Source of the DNA: Liolophura sinensis
Taxonomy: Eukaryota > Mollusca > Polyplacophora > Chitonida > Chitonidae
Assembly: GCF_032854445.1 (NCBI RefSeq)
Contig: NC_088307.1
Coordinates: 20,908,017 to 20,972,016 of the forward strand
Reading direction: 5' to 3'
DNA: 64,000 bases
Part shown: one piece after another, positions 19,983 to 32,953 of the stretch
Layout: each line of letters opens with the position of its first letter
Numbering within the stretch: position 1 is the stretch's first letter
Notes under the pieces: model-generated
The model's database searches: none
What the model was told of the DNA's origin: nothing
What the model saw: the letters and a program-made list of their open reading frames with translations, nothing else
Translations under genes and position numbers: made by a program

Positions 19983-21499
19983 GCTTTTGAAACCAATACA
20001 AGTGAACAAAATTTCGGTTTAAACTAAAACAAATCATTTCAAAATACAGTGGCTGTAATAAAATATCCGTATATGTTACCTACAGCCTCACACGCTACAC
20101 TTTCGATTTGAAAGAGGCAGGTTTTTTTGCATACAAAACACATTTCAAGCCGAAATTCTGTTTTAAACTGAATACATTCTTAACTTCAATCACAAATATG
20201 TCAATCGAAATGGATGATTGTATGGAAAACACAATATATGTAGTGAAATAATGCTGTATTTCACTGTGAAACACACAACTGTTACAGATTACAATATGTT
20301 TTGCATTGTGTAAGTATACCATGGAGATTTAACAAGGGCACATATTCACAAAATTGGACAAAAACAAAAAAAAGGAACCACTTGAACTACTCGTATGCAA
20401 TGACAGCCCCAACTTGGAAGACCCAAACCAGACATTTAAAAGTAGTCTGTCCGGTTCCTTCCCACCGTACTGCTGACCACCATCGTCATCCATATCTTTT
20501 CAGTGTCCACATGGCATCAAGCTCTTAACTGGTGGTCTATATACTAACGCGTCATGTGAAGAAATGTTTAAATGTAATATTTATTTTTACTCAGGCTATC
20601 GCTTACCCCGTGGGAAAAGATTAACAATTGAAGCAGTTGCGAGACAGGAAGTTGACACTCGTGAAGGACTTGCCTTCACACTCATTATCGTCACTGAACA
20701 ACACCGGATTATTAAATTGAGATCAAAGGTATTTAGACAGGAACCCACAATTACTGGGGCTTTTCACGAGGTAAATGGAAGTTGGGGTTTAGAAGGGGGG
20801 GGGGGGGGAGATGAATCAAGAAGGTGATCAATATCGGTTTATACCTTTTACTTTGGGTGATTGATCTTGTGTTGAAAATACATTTTTATTGAGCATATTA
20901 CCTCCCCCAAAATGCGTGTAGCGAAGCTTTGAAACACAGTTGTCCCGTGCCGTTCCAACAAGACATGCTTTGTCGTCGTAACGGACCGTAGTGTAAACAG
21001 CGCTCCTCGTGTTTGAAAGAATAGACGTTTCACCTCAGTCGGAGTCCCGTTATGCAAAGAGATGGTTGCTTGTTGTGTAGCTCATGTATCTTTGTCTCAG
21101 AGTATATATAAATAATAAATGACATTCATGTAGCGTTCGGTGATAGTGCGACACCTGTTCTGCGGACGTGCCGTTTACTGGCGTCATCGGTAGATGCAAC
21201 TTGTGATCGCGGACTTTACACAGGCGTAAACATTTTGTCTGCTCTTTTACATTGTTGACACAACAAATAAGTTTGCTTTGGTAGCAATGGAACCATACAG
21301 GTCATACGTGCGACCTACGTCATCTGCAAACATGCCCTTTACACGCTTCTAGACTGGAGACTTAAAGCCGTTGTTTTGTTAAGTAGGTCATGAATAATTC
21401 CTACAAGGCGAGTTAAATGAATTTGGCGTAAGGTAGCAACATAACATTCAACCCCAGACTTAGAGTTTAAGCGAATGTGGTGTTGAATGTTAAGCTGGA

Positions 21500-21613
21500 A
21501 TCTTTAGTGCACTTAGCAACTCTTGGCCTTTTGATTCTTTCCCACTAGGATTCCTTCGTCGTCTTATGACTGAAAAATTGTTAAGTACGACGTTAAACCC
21601 AAGCACTCACCCA
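21500..21613 (+). mobile_element. SINE family 2, 3' part
   Basis: It has aggattccttcgtcgtctta, tgactgaaaaattgttaagt, acgacgttaaaccc and aagcactcacccactc, the 3' end seen in full copies. Confidence 0.7.
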
Positions 21614-22867
21614 CTCTTGATTCTTTCAAGGATTTTAAGGTACCTCGTTACGTTCTACTGTCTGAGCCATGGCACTTTAATAAAGGTCTGCTTGCAACTG
21701 ATTAGATCTGAGGAAATCTGCAAGTTATATATTGATTTATTTACTTACTTATTTATAAATGTAACTGTTGTTTAATGCTAAACCGGTACTTACGATCACT
21801 CGCAATGGTAGTCAGTTTTTAGTAGTAGAAGAAACTGAGTTCTGGGCAAGTTGCATGCAAATATTCGTAAGTGTGGCATACAGATATGTACACCATATTG
21901 GTGAAGGACAGTTTTCTTTGATGCGCAACCGCGTACTATATATAGTAAATAAAAAATACTGCATTGTGATTTATATTTCGCTTCATTTCAATTTAACTCG
22001 TTTTAATATAACTACCATCCCAATAAGTAAAAATCTCCTCTTCAATTGTCCTTCGTCACAACGCCGTCATTTCTCACTACCATCTACGTATGTGTATTTA
22101 TGCATTTTAAATGAAGTTATAAAATAAATAAATAGATAAATAAATAAAAAATCAGATGAGCTTGGTAAGTCCACTAAGGGCTAGTTCTCACAGGTTACGT
22201 GTGACCATTTGTCAACTATTGCCCTGTGGTTGCTGCTCTGTGCATATGGTTTTACTCGCTATGCTGTACTCGCTATACTGGATTTGGCCAACCGTCCACC
22301 ATACGGAAGCCGATCAAGCTATACCAGTTCTTCAGTCGTCCCAGTGAAACAATAACGTCTTTGTCAGTCGTCTGGTGGGTCTGTTGTCCCTTCGTCGGTG
22401 GATTAAACCGCATTGTTCAGGCAGACACAGACAAAACATTGGGAAACTCCAATTTTATCATCAATATCCGAATTACAATTATCTTAGCCGAGCGCATCAA
22501 GAGAGTGGTATTTTGTCCATTAGCGAATTTCCTGGATGGATTAAGCGCTATCACGGGTGATAAGAATAAAACCTATCCTCTATTAAGAAGCCTATCGATT
22601 GATGGTATTCAAGATACGGTGGCTTGTTCTCAAGGGCACGGGGGCAAAGAGATTCCACCCAGGGTATTTAAGGCTGTATTGTATCTGTCTAATAAAAGCC
22701 TGGTCCGGATCACACCAGTTTAAAACTGTTTTCACTATAGGCAATGATGACAAAGTCAAAAAAAAAACTTTGTAATTTGCTCATCTCTTCCCATTCTGGA
22801 TTCAGAGTGAAAAACAGTTGCTTCCACTCTGCTGTTCTAATATCCATACACCGATTATAAATTTGCA

Positions 22868-23004
22868 CTCACAATCTGTGGTTGGTCGTGGGTTTCCCCC
22901 GGGTTCTGCCGGTTTCCTCCCACCATACTGTTGGCCTCCTCGTATAAGTGATATATTCTTGAATACGGCATGAAACGCCAATCGAATACATAAATAAATT
23001 AAAT
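22868..23004 (+). mobile_element. SINE family 1, 3' half
   Basis: A forward fragment from the core ggttggtcgtgggtttcccc to the tail. Confidence 0.82.
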
Positions 23005-23047
23005 CGCACTCTTAAAACGTCACCAATTGCTCATCTTATTTTATTAC

Positions 23048-23152
23048 TCTTATTTTCTCCCACCATAATGCTGTCCACCGTTGGTATAAACAGAAATATT
23101 CCTGAGTGATGCGTAAAACACCAATCCAATAAATAAACAAATAAATAAACTT
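23048..23152 (+). mobile_element. SINE family 1, 3' third
   Basis: A forward fragment starting at cccaccataatgctgtccac and ending in an AAAT-rich tail. It lies 44 bases after another fragment of the same family. Confidence 0.78.
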
Positions 23153-24082
23153 TTTGTTACTAATTCCCCCCACAGTGATGGCTGTCAATTCGAAAATTGG
23201 TTTCGCTATCGTTGAAAAGGAGGAAAGTACTTCGTACTCCTGAACACACACTTGTGTGTATATTTCAAAGAAAATACAAAAAATATTTTTTTCAGATTTA
23301 TATTTCATACAGATGGAATAAAATCGCAGATCAGAATATCAGAATAAGCACCATTGTATTTAATTTATGCTATACTTTCAGCACCCTAGCTAGATGTCGT
23401 GCGGATTTCCCTGGCTCATTAAAAAACGTTCCGATATTCAGCGAGAGATCTGGTAAAGCACAAGCTTGCCCTTTCGAGTATACAAGGGCATTTGTACTGG
23501 AATACACTTTGCACACTAATAGATTTCAAACGTTTTAGCAGTGAAGAGGATATCCTTTGATACAAAGTAATTCAATATCTAAGAAATCAATAAATCTATA
23601 ATAGTGGACGAGTACAAAAGACTTATTTCTTTCTCCGAAACAATGGCTTCTTTACGGTGAGTACTCTGTGAGACACATTTCAGAAGCTCTTGACGGCCAA
23701 AGAGAATTCCTCAACCCAGCTTTTATGTGGAAGGCACCAATGATAGCTTAGTTTACGCGTTGATATAGTACGTTTTAATTAGGATTTGGTTTAAAATGGT
23801 ATAAAAAAGGTAACCACCAATCAAGAAAGTCGGAATGAGCAACAGGCCGTTCTTTAAGGATACCGTCATCGTTTTTCGCATGCATACATGTAATTGCTAC
23901 TCCGTAGACAGGCAACAGCCTAAGTATTGCAGTGGGAAATTTCTGTGAATTTTTCCATTAGCCAACCCCAGCAATGATGTGATTTTCTTGGAGATACCCT
24001 AGATGATATTTACAAAGCTCATTATATAAACCTAAAGTTAAAGGTAAGTAAACAATCTTAAGATTTTACTTTTGTTATTTAC

Positions 24083-24320
24083 ACTCAAAAAAATTAATCT
24101 GTTAATTTTAACAGAAAGTCTGTTGTCTAAGTGATGCTAGAATGTATTCTGCAATTGCAGCAGATTACTATTTTAAATAAAACACATGTATTCCATTAAT
24201 TCCGCACAAATATTCTATTAGATTAACAGGATATTATGTTGAATATGAAAGAATATTGTGTTATAATAATAGAATACATTCTTGAATCACTTTGTTAAAT
24301 TTAACAGATCAATTTTTTTG
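24083..24320. mobile_element. foldback MITE-like element (about 240 bp)
   Basis: The left end (caaaaaaattaatctgttaa, then gctagaatgtattct) is repeated as the reverse complement at the right end (agaatacattcttgaatcac, then ttaacagatcaatttttttg). No coding capacity. Confidence 0.6.
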
Positions 24321-24425
24321 TTCAATTATACGACGGAGGCCAGGTTTATTGGTAAAGGAATCCGAGGGTGCGCAGAGCTAACCACGACCTTATCCAGGTA
24401 CTTGCACAAATCTCCGGACTTAAAG
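24321..24425 (-). mobile_element. SINE family 1, decayed fragment
   Basis: ttatacgacggaggccaggt and the diverged core remain. It abuts the foldback element. Confidence 0.5.
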
Positions 24426-27077
24426 ACGCAACCAAATCGATAAAAGCTGAATTCTAGTCTACGATTTTATTTTGTCAGAGGCCATTTATCTGCCCCGAAA
24501 GGATTCAGATGAAAAAAAAAACCAGTACTGCGAATTCTGTAACACAACATATCAGGTAAAGAGAATGGAATTGCGTCTTTCCAACATCACTGGAGACTGT
24601 GGACTGTTTCTCTTTGTATGATTCCGGCTTACTTTTGTATTTTTTTTGTTCTTGGTTGTTTGTGTTAAACGTCGTTTTGGGGATTTGCCTTGCGTCCATC
24701 TCGGTTGGCGGATGATATACGAATGTATGTTTAGACGCATAGAACCAGTTTCGAGTTTGTTGTTTTGCAATCAAAGGTAAGTTGTTTAAATATCAGGGAA
24801 TTGTGTCACAGCTTATACAAACGATATCTGTAAAGTGCTGGCGACTAAGGCCTTGTTTAGTAAATCTCAGCCAACCAGCCTTTGGTCATGTTGAAGTGAG
24901 CACTGGGAGATATACATGTACATGTTTAAACGATGCGAAAAAAGCAAGGACACTGGCGCTAGAGCAATGGGTTTAAACCACAGCCATTGGGGACAAAGGG
25001 CTCGTTAAGTGCTATATTGTCCACACTTAACCACTCATGGCAATATGGTCATTAGTAGCTGGTCACATTCAACCTATAGTGATGCACCGGAGTTAAATAG
25101 AACTCCTGTGTCATATAAACCACTGCAATGAAAACGTGAAAAAAAAAAACCCTAGAGAAAAAATCAACTTTCGAGACTAAGGAATGTATGCATTGCAAGC
25201 TTCTGGGTGAAACCATGTGTCTGTTTTCTGTCAGAATTCCATGTATTGATTAGTCCAGTCAGACCAGGCTATTGTCACAACAACAATGCCGAACAACGAT
25301 TTGTCACTTCGCTCGACACAGCCAAACAACGATGGCTTTAAATATTCCATTTCCACACATGAACGACGCATGTTTTTGATTTTTGTCGATTTTCACCGTG
25401 CTTGGGGAGTCAGGATAAACCCACAGCGTTTAGTCATTTGTATTCACAAACGGAGTCAATCCGTTGTCAGTTTACAAATCTCTGTTTTGTAAGTATGATG
25501 TCTACCAGCGCTGTGTATTGGCTCTAAATGCGATGGCATAGGTTTATCCATTTTTTTACCATCTTGAATTGTTTAAACATTTACCTGGGTTTCGCATTTA
25601 CGGCGAGTACATGTAAGGCCTGTGGAAGCATACAATGAGCAGAGATGTCACTGTGGTAAATACGCTTGGAGTAACATTATGACTGCTTTTTATGACGGGC
25701 CCTAATATTGTTATGTAAAGCCCTGCAAAGTGACAAAAATCAATTGGGCTCTGTACTGAATGTATAACGCATAGAAAACCCAGCGCTAAGTGACAACATA
25801 TGACAGTGCAATGTATAATTAATGAACAAAAAAATCAGTTGTGCATTTCGTGATGTAATCGAATCATGGTTGCCAGTCACAGTTTATGAGAAAGAAACTG
25901 TTTTTGATCCATTTCTCTGTAGGAGTACAGGTAAGTGGGACAATTTCAGTGCAAATCTCAACCCTCATATCTCAAGAGAACAAAAGCTACACACGCAACC
26001 AAGGATCGTTGAGACTGCCGTGAACATAAGGCGAATCCAGAAAATATTGGATTTCAAAGGTCACTTGCGAGATGCGAAAACACATTACCACAATTAGCCG
26101 AAATCCACAAAAGCATTCATAGAGACAATTGTATAGGTATCACCAACACCGCGTTTACGCGATGCGATTTGGAATGGAAACCGGACAAGTCTATTTTATA
26201 AGCTGAGTTCAGGCGATAACACTTTATTGAGTGCTTCAATGCAGTCGATCAGACGAATTCGACGGGTGGACTCGACCATCGCACCGTGTGAGCGCGGCTT
26301 TAGAGAGCAGCAATGTCACGAAGTATCTTGTCTAATGGAAAATGGTGCTGTTCATACTAAGTTCTAGTGCAGATTGTAGTCGTCGATTCGATTGTCTTTT
26401 TCAGTGAACATCGACATTTTGACCTGTTAAAACGCTTACCACGGATAGTAGGCAGCGAGAACCGAATCATCGTCAAATGCTGCCCATGTAAGCCTGCGCA
26501 TGCCATGTTAAGCAACTGCATAGTCCGGCATTAAGAACATGGCTTCAACGTTTTGGCGTGTATATTTTTGAGCAAATCAATGACCACATAAGGAATGACC
26601 ATCTCTTTTGATTTATTTCTTTTATTCTTTCGTTGTTGTCCCACGCCCTATACTCAAGAACTCCTGTCCCTCTGCGGGGACATAAAGAACTGTTCTGATT
26701 CACTCTGGACCAAGAAAACCGGAAATATAAGGTGAGTATGATAAACCCGGTGTTTAGGTTAAACTTGGATAAGTTAGGTAAACAGAAAAAATACCGCATT
26801 TTACGGCTTACATGTGACCGTTTGCCAACTATCACGCTAACGTCACTGCTCTGCTTTTATTCTCAATGATGTATCGTCTTTTACATAATATTTACTGTCT
26901 CTATCCTATGATAGTGTTCTACTAAGTAAAGGCAGAATGCAGTATCTGGAGTGGTCATTTTTTTTCGCCCATTTGAGCCATAATCGGACGCGAGGAATCG
27001 AAGACTTTTTCGGAGAGCGCTAGCTTTGAGATTGATATCACATGAACAACCGTTGTGCGTCGCCAGTGTTGTGGAAA

Positions 27078-28230
27078 TTACAATTTTGATATGAGGATGT
27101 TGTGTTTATAATGTGATATAAGGATGTGTTTATAACGTGATATGAGAATGTTGTGTTTATAACGTGATATGAGGATGTTGTGTTTATAACATGATATAAG
27201 GATGTTGTGTATATAACACAATATAAGGATGTTGTGTTTATAGCGTGAGGTGAGGATGCTGTGTTTATAACGTGATATAAGGATGTGTTTATAGCGTGAT
27301 ATGAGGATGTTGTGGTCATAACGTGATATGAGCATGTGTTTATAAGGTGATATGAGGATGGTGTAGTTAGAGCGTGATATAAGGATGTTGTGGTCATAAC
27401 GTGATATGAGGATGTTGTGTTTAAACTGTGACATGAGGATGTTGTGTTAAAACGTATTATGACGATGTTGTAGTTATAATGTAATTGGAGGATGTTGTGG
27501 GTATAACGTGATATGGCGATGTTGTGGTTGCATCGTGATATGAGGATGTGGTGATTATAAAGTCATATGAGAATGTTGTGTTTACAACTTGGTATGAGGT
27601 TATTGTGGTTATAAAATAGCATGACGATGTTGACGTTATAACGTGATATGAGAATGTTGAGGTCATAACGTGATATGAGGATGTGGTGACTATAACGTGA
27701 TATAAGAATGTTGAGGTCATAACGTGATATGAGGATGTGGTAACTATAACGTGATATGAGGATGTTGTGAGCTGAGGATATTGTGGCTATACTGCTATAT
27801 GGGAATGTTGAAGTTATAACCTGATATGAAAATGTTGAGATTATAATGTGATATGAGAACGTTTTGGCTATATCGTGATATGAAGATGTTGTGGCTATAA
27901 AATGGTGTGAGGATGTTGTGTTTATAGGTTGATATGAGGATGTTTTGTTTATAGCGTGATATGAGGATGTTGTGGTTATCACGTAGTATGACGATGTTGT
28001 GGTCATCATGTGATGTGAGGATGTTGTGACTGTAGCGTGATATGAGGATGTTGTGGTTATAACCTCATATGAGGATTTTGTGGTAATAATGTTATGATGT
28101 GATAAGGCGACGTTGTGGCGATTATGTGAACATGGCGTTGTTGTGGTGATTGTAACGTGATATAATGATATCGTGATCTGAGGATGTTGTTGCAATTAAG
28201 CCGTGATATGCGCTGTCTTTATGATAATAA
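27078..28230 (-). repeat. 27 bp minisatellite, about 40 degenerate units
   Basis: The unit is close to tataacgtgatatgaggatg then ttgtgtt. Because the unit length is mostly a multiple of three, long open frames of repeated peptides (SYHVINTTS-like) occur on the - strand. Confidence 0.93.
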
Positions 28231-28259
28231 CTTAATTTATGGGTTGTTTTTGTGATTAT

Positions 28260-28790
28260 AATGTAATGTGGACATGTTGTTGTAATTATAATGTGGTACG
28301 ATGATGTTGTTCTGATTATAAGGCAATATTGAGATCTTGTTTTTATTATAACGTGATATGAAGATCTTGCTTTGAGTATAATGTGATATGAAGATCTTGT
28401 TTTAATCATAACGTCACATGAAGATCTTGTTTTAATCATAACGTGAGATGAAGATCTTGTTTTAATCATAACGTCACATGAAGATCTTGTTTTAATCATA
28501 ACGTGAGATGAAGATCTTGTTTTCATTATAACGTCACATGAAGATCTTGTTTTAATCATAACGTGAGATGAAGATCTTGTTTTCATTATAACGTCACATG
28601 AAGATCTTGTTTTAATCATAACGTGAGATGAAGATCTTGTTTTCATTATAACGTCACATGAAGATCTTGTTTTAATCATAACGAGAGATGAAGATCTTGT
28701 TTTCATTATAACGTCACATGAAGATCTTGTTTTAATCATAACGTGAGATGAAGATCTTGTTTTCATTATAAGGTGATATATTATGGTCAG
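28260..28790 (-). repeat. 30 bp minisatellite with two alternating unit types
   Basis: About 14 units of ataacgtcacatgaagatct then tgttttaatc alternate regularly with units in which TCACATG is GAGATG, giving a 60 bp higher-order period. The - strand is open for 233 codons (122-codon core of MIKTRSSCDV-like decapeptides). I treat this as a repeat artefact, not a gene. Confidence 0.93.
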
Positions 28791-29501
28791 ATATTTTAAC
28801 AAAGAAGATACACAAGAGTTCATTGATTTCTCAACAAAAATGACATTATTTCTCTAGATCGTGTCACGGATGACGCGGTGGTGTTGTCGTGGCATGGTTA
28901 CTAGCATACCACATACGGCGCATGTGCCTCTCTCTTCGCTCACTGTATATCACTGCTCTTTGAACCGTGTGTGACACACGTAGGCTTGTTTCGGTTTAGC
29001 TTCATCAGCATGGTCAGTATTCATCAATTAAATTAATTAGTCGTTTGAAATAACGTTTGTGCATATTCTAGATAAAGACAATGCATGTATATAAAGTATT
29101 TTTAGAAACAAAAGTTTTTTGACATCACTTAAGCCTTGTGACCGCAAAGACCTCAGAGTTGTGCGAGATCTCTGAATAAAATTTGGTTGTGATGGAAGTG
29201 ATGTAAGTGGAATACAGAGAACGGCGCATGCGCTGTAAGTAGTATAGGCTACATGGATATTTTGCATGACGATGTAGCTGTGTTAAATACGTGAGTTTAC
29301 TTAAAATTACAGGCCGATCTGCCACAAATAACTGCCTTAAAATAACCGCCATCTTATAAGCGGAAAGTTCCTGACCATGACGTTAAGCAAATAAATAAAC
29401 ATATAAAAATAATGGAACAATATGTCACCGCTTTCCGCTTATAAGTTCAAAATGCAGACTTTCTTTCACTTATGCATAATTAAGGCTAAAAAAGTAAATG
29501 T

Positions 29502-29612
29502 GGCCGAGTTGATTAGCGTGCCAGCGCGGTGCATTGACCCAGAAACCTGTAATCAGTGCAGTCGCTGTGAGTTCAAGTTCGGCTCTTGCTGACTTCCTCT
29601 CCAGCTGTACAT
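29502..29612 (+). mobile_element. SINE family 1, 5' head fragment
   Basis: A forward head (gtggccgagttgattagcgt, box B gagttcaagttcggctc) without the core. Confidence 0.7.
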
Positions 29613-29635
29613 TTTAATGTGTTGTAATTTTAGTT

Positions 29636-29762
29636 TTAAAGTATGTTAAACGTTATGACAACACATTTTGAGTAGTTTTAGACGAGTGACGCCTAATACA
29701 ATGCAATTAACATCACTGCAGTTTTTGTTGATTGCAGTTTCTGCTTCAGCTATGGTGCTAGA
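29636..29762 (+). mobile_element. interspersed repeat family C, fragment
   Basis: It has gttatgacaacacattttga, tgcaattaacatcactgcag and gctatggtgctag, continuing directly into the TA tract. Confidence 0.65.
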
Positions 29763-29764
29763 GG

Positions 29765-29825
<61 letters not shown>
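29765..29825. repeat. (TA)n microsatellite
   Basis: About 30 TA units. Confidence 0.97.
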
Positions 29826-29827
<2 letters not shown>

Positions 29828-30012
29828 GATGTAGCTACCACCTCGAATTAACCCTAGATGAGGAAAAATGAAAAAAAGATCGTACTTCACCTGTTACATG
29901 TGATCTGGTTTGACTCTGCATGTTATATTCCTTTATAGCTTCCCAACATTTCATATATAAGTGTTTATGATCCATGTCAATGGTTCTTATATCTATTTTG
30001 ATCCTTCTTCAG

Positions 30013-30101
30013 AATACCACGATGTCGACGAAGTCTTAAACCACCACAGAGCTAAGGATGCATCTCCTGCTAACGGTTCGTATACGAGAGCCAAGAAATA
30101 A
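30013..30101 (+). CDS. candidate terminal exon of an unidentified gene (cytoplasmic-tail-like)
   Basis: The acceptor is TCCTTCTTCAG; the exon enters needing one upstream base and ends in TAA at 30099-30101. It encodes YHDVDEVLNHHRAKDASPAN then GSYTRAKK, a short, charged, non-hydrophobic ending with two tyrosines (EYHDVD-like and SYTRAK). It resembles the cytoplasmic tail of a membrane protein. A weaker alternative is an internal exon ending at 30075 (GTTCGT donor). No upstream exons were identified, and it is separate from the lectin gene that starts further right. Confidence 0.4.
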
Positions 30102-32913
30102 ATAAGTGACTGTTGAAAGACGGTTGATATCTGCATCCAAAGCTATCCATATCTGGACTGAATACATGCTCAGATATTTAATATAGTAATAAAACAAACT
30201 TAATCAAGTGAAGCCTAAGTTTTCAGGCCTATTGTAGGCTTTTTGGAGTAAGTTAAAGTTTTATGACGTGACATAGTACGGAGCTCTACAGATCCTGGAC
30301 ATTTCCCCCTATGGACAATACTCCTTATGGACATTTTCTGTTATGTATAATTCCCATTAGGACATAGCCCCCTATGGACAATTCCGACTAGGGCATTTCC
30401 CTCCATGGACAATACCCCTTAGCACATTTCCCTCTTGACAATCCCCAATGGGACAGCTCCCCCTAGGATATTTCCCCCCTATGGAAGATTCCCATTGGAC
30501 ATTTCCTCATATGGACAATTCCCACTAGGATATTTCCCCCATAGACAATTCCCAGTATGGACATTTCCCCCTATGGACATTTCTTCCTCCGGATATTTCC
30601 CCCTATGGAGAGTTCCCCCCTCTGGACATCCCCCCCCCCTTTGACAATACCCCGTGCGGCCATTTTCGCCTCTGGACATTTCCCCTATGAACAGTTCACC
30701 ATATGGAGAGTTCCCCTAGGACATTTCCCCCTTTAGACAATTTCCCCTACCGCCATTTTCCCCTCTGGACATTTCCCCTTATGTATATAATTATGTTATT
30801 CGATAAAACATAAAGTGTATTTGAGATGTAGATATATTGTTGTTGTAGCATATAGTAGATATAATCGTATTTTCACCACATTACTGGGTGTTGCAGCACA
30901 TTTTCCCTATTAATCCATGAATTTGTTTTATCATAAAATATTTAGTGTCACATCACTGATGTCAAGCATTATAAATATGGTTCGTAGAGCCCAGAAATCA
31001 AATCAAACGCTTAACTTGATTGTTTCTTCTTGAAATGTGTATCTGTGACCTTTACCAATTCTTCCACAAGGTCAGTGGATTAAGGATTTACGTACTAGTT
31101 AGCTTATAGTTCTAGGAATCTGTTGAAGACGTTTGGTGTATAATGGAATCTCGCAAAAATCACCAGAATGACTGACGACATTAATTCTTGCAATTTATTC
31201 GGTCAAAAAAAAAAATCCAAATTCAATAAGAAATTAAAACTGTTACGTTCCTTACACCAATACCCATGGCCAAGGATCAAGACCCAACTGAATGTCAAAT
31301 AAGAAAACACTATGGAAATAATACGCTAAACATAATTTGGCACGCTCGGAAAAATTAAGCTTTGGCAAACATCTGTTTACGAACAGACTCTAAGACACAT
31401 AACAACCAATAGCTCGATTTAACTGCTGAAGTACCTGACAATGGACAATTCAACAAATTCAACCTGCATGTACAAATTGTAACAGTATTTACAAAAACAG
31501 GAAGCATGGAGAAAAAACATGACAAACATGAAAAATAATCAACTAGTGTTTGAGCCCCACACTACCAGATATCATACACAATGCGTCCAGTGCTAAAGAC
31601 CAACACAGCGTTTTGCCCGTATTAGGCCTTTGCGATTACCGCATCTGGCTAAGTACGTACTTTTCAAGTTGCTCGACACATGGTGTGCAATCAACCCACT
31701 CTGGTGTGCCATCTGGTTTCCCTGGGCTCAGATCAGTCTTGACAGCAGGCGAGGACAGAGTACATGTAGCTGACTAGAAATTTTAGGAGATAATACAGAT
31801 ATAAAATTTGGTCTAAGTAGTTAGAAGGAACAGGCGATGTTGTGTGCTGATTTGTTCAAAAAAGATCAACAATCCATTGCGTATGGTTTTGTAGTTACTT
31901 TTCTGTGCGGCATCATAAAGCCCTAGTCTTCTTTACGGGTATGTAAGGTCTAGAAATAAAAAGAAACTGGAAACCGCGATATTTCGTGAACGGTTGAATT
32001 TGACCTAATAAGAGTTAATAATTACCCATGATGCATTGCTAATAGGGCTGGCTTATGTGCAAACTTTCAAAATTGTCCGTTGATAGCTTTGAAGAGGATG
32101 GAGAGTTGTTCATTTCTCGGTTTGAGTGACAGGCGGCCGACATGTGTGGCAAGTTACCTGCAGCATACGTATACACAGTTACCTCTAAAGTCTATGTTAA
32201 ATGCACGGGCTTACATTCCTATTTCTGAAGTAGGGTGGTGTCTTTTAAACATTTTTAACGAGAAAACTGTTAATCGTAGGTCAAATCCCTATCGACAGCT
32301 ACCAGAAACTACAATCTGATACAAATTTCACATTTCTGCTACCATAGTTCTCGAGTTACAGGTCATTGAAATTATATAACTGAAAAAAGTTTTTCTGATC
32401 ATATCTGAAAAAATTACAAATATAAGCAAAATCCGAAAGTAGATTCGGAATCAGCGTTGCCATATACACCAGAATACATGAAAACATTATCAATATTACA
32501 CACTTTTTATGACATCATAACTTCGACCAATGGCTAGCTTCCAAAGCTCTCGACGATTGTCCAAGATTTATTCAATCTTCCCCTAACTGGGATCATTCTA
32601 CAAGTACATCAAATGTCAAAAGAATTCGTTCGTTGATTCTTGAGAAAAAGATTTTTAAAGGTTTTGATCAAAATCAGGATGGCCACCAGCCACGAGACAA
32701 AAGTGACAAAACCTAAAAACACCAAATTTCAACAGCATCCAATGAAAACTTTTCCCCGGCAAATTTGTCAAATACCGACGACGACGTCACGAAGCAAAGC
32801 GACGACGTCCCGCCACAAAGCCGCCTCACTCTGTTGTAACATCTTATCTCCAAACCGGCACATCAGATTACGTTTTTGCTAAGTATTTTAATCATATAAA
32901 TTGTTTCATTTCA
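30102..32913. other. intergenic or 5' intron sequence of the lectin-mucin gene
   Basis: It contains the minisatellite at 30296-30785 and otherwise AT-rich unique sequence. A possible first exon for the lectin-mucin gene is the ATG at 31035 running to a GTCAGT donor at 31071 (MCICDLYQFFHK), but nothing beyond phase supports it. Confidence 0.25.
30296..30785 (+). repeat. C-rich minisatellite, unit about 17 bp
   Basis: Some 25-30 variable units of the type ggacatttccccctat or ggacaattcccactat. Open frames through it are by-products of the repeat. Confidence 0.9.
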
Positions 32914-32953
32914 GCTGGTGCTATCTCTACTTGGCATAGAGGTGTCCGGTACA
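32914..32953 (+). CDS. lectin-mucin gene 1, signal-peptide exon (3' part of leader)
   Basis: The acceptor is TGTTTCATTTCAG and the donor GTAAGTAG at 32954. The 40 bases encode LVLSLLGIEVSGT in the frame demanded by the next exon. This is the hydrophobic core and cleavage region of a signal peptide, so the start codon must be in an earlier exon. Confidence 0.7.

Larger units (their letters stand above)
16579..27060. other. 10 kb without supported genes, repeat-rich
   Basis: It contains SINE pieces, a family C fragment, a piece of the repeat that flanks MITE copy 1 (19376-19640), a family 2 SINE tail (21500-21613) and a foldback MITE (24083-24320). ORFs of 90-165 codons at 22226, 23197 and 25822 overlap repeats or lack splice-supported structure. 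Confidence 0.4.
28791..30012. other. intergenic sequence with repeat fragments
   Basis: It holds a SINE head, a family C fragment and a TA microsatellite. No gene is seen before the candidate exon at 30013. Confidence 0.4.

Noticed and set aside
22226-22723. 165-codon open frame on the + strand
   Set aside because: Its first part is repeat family C sequence (ggttacgtgtgaccatttg region) and the rest shows no domain, no conserved motif and no fitting splice sites.
25822-26097. 91-codon open frame on the + strand
   Set aside because: No recognisable family, no splice or promoter context; an open frame of this length is expected by chance in 64 kb.
27078-28790. possible CRISPR-like repeat array
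   Set aside because: Units are contiguous without unique spacers and the genome is eukaryotic, so this is a minisatellite.
28122-28823. 233-codon open frame on the - strand made of MIKTRSSCDV-like decapeptides
   Set aside because: It is a direct consequence of a 30 bp minisatellite whose unit length is a multiple of three; no splice sites, start context or non-repeat domain support a gene.
30435-30644. proline-rich open frame (PPYGRFPLDISS-like)
   Set aside because: Translation of a C-rich minisatellite; the same region is open on the other strand.
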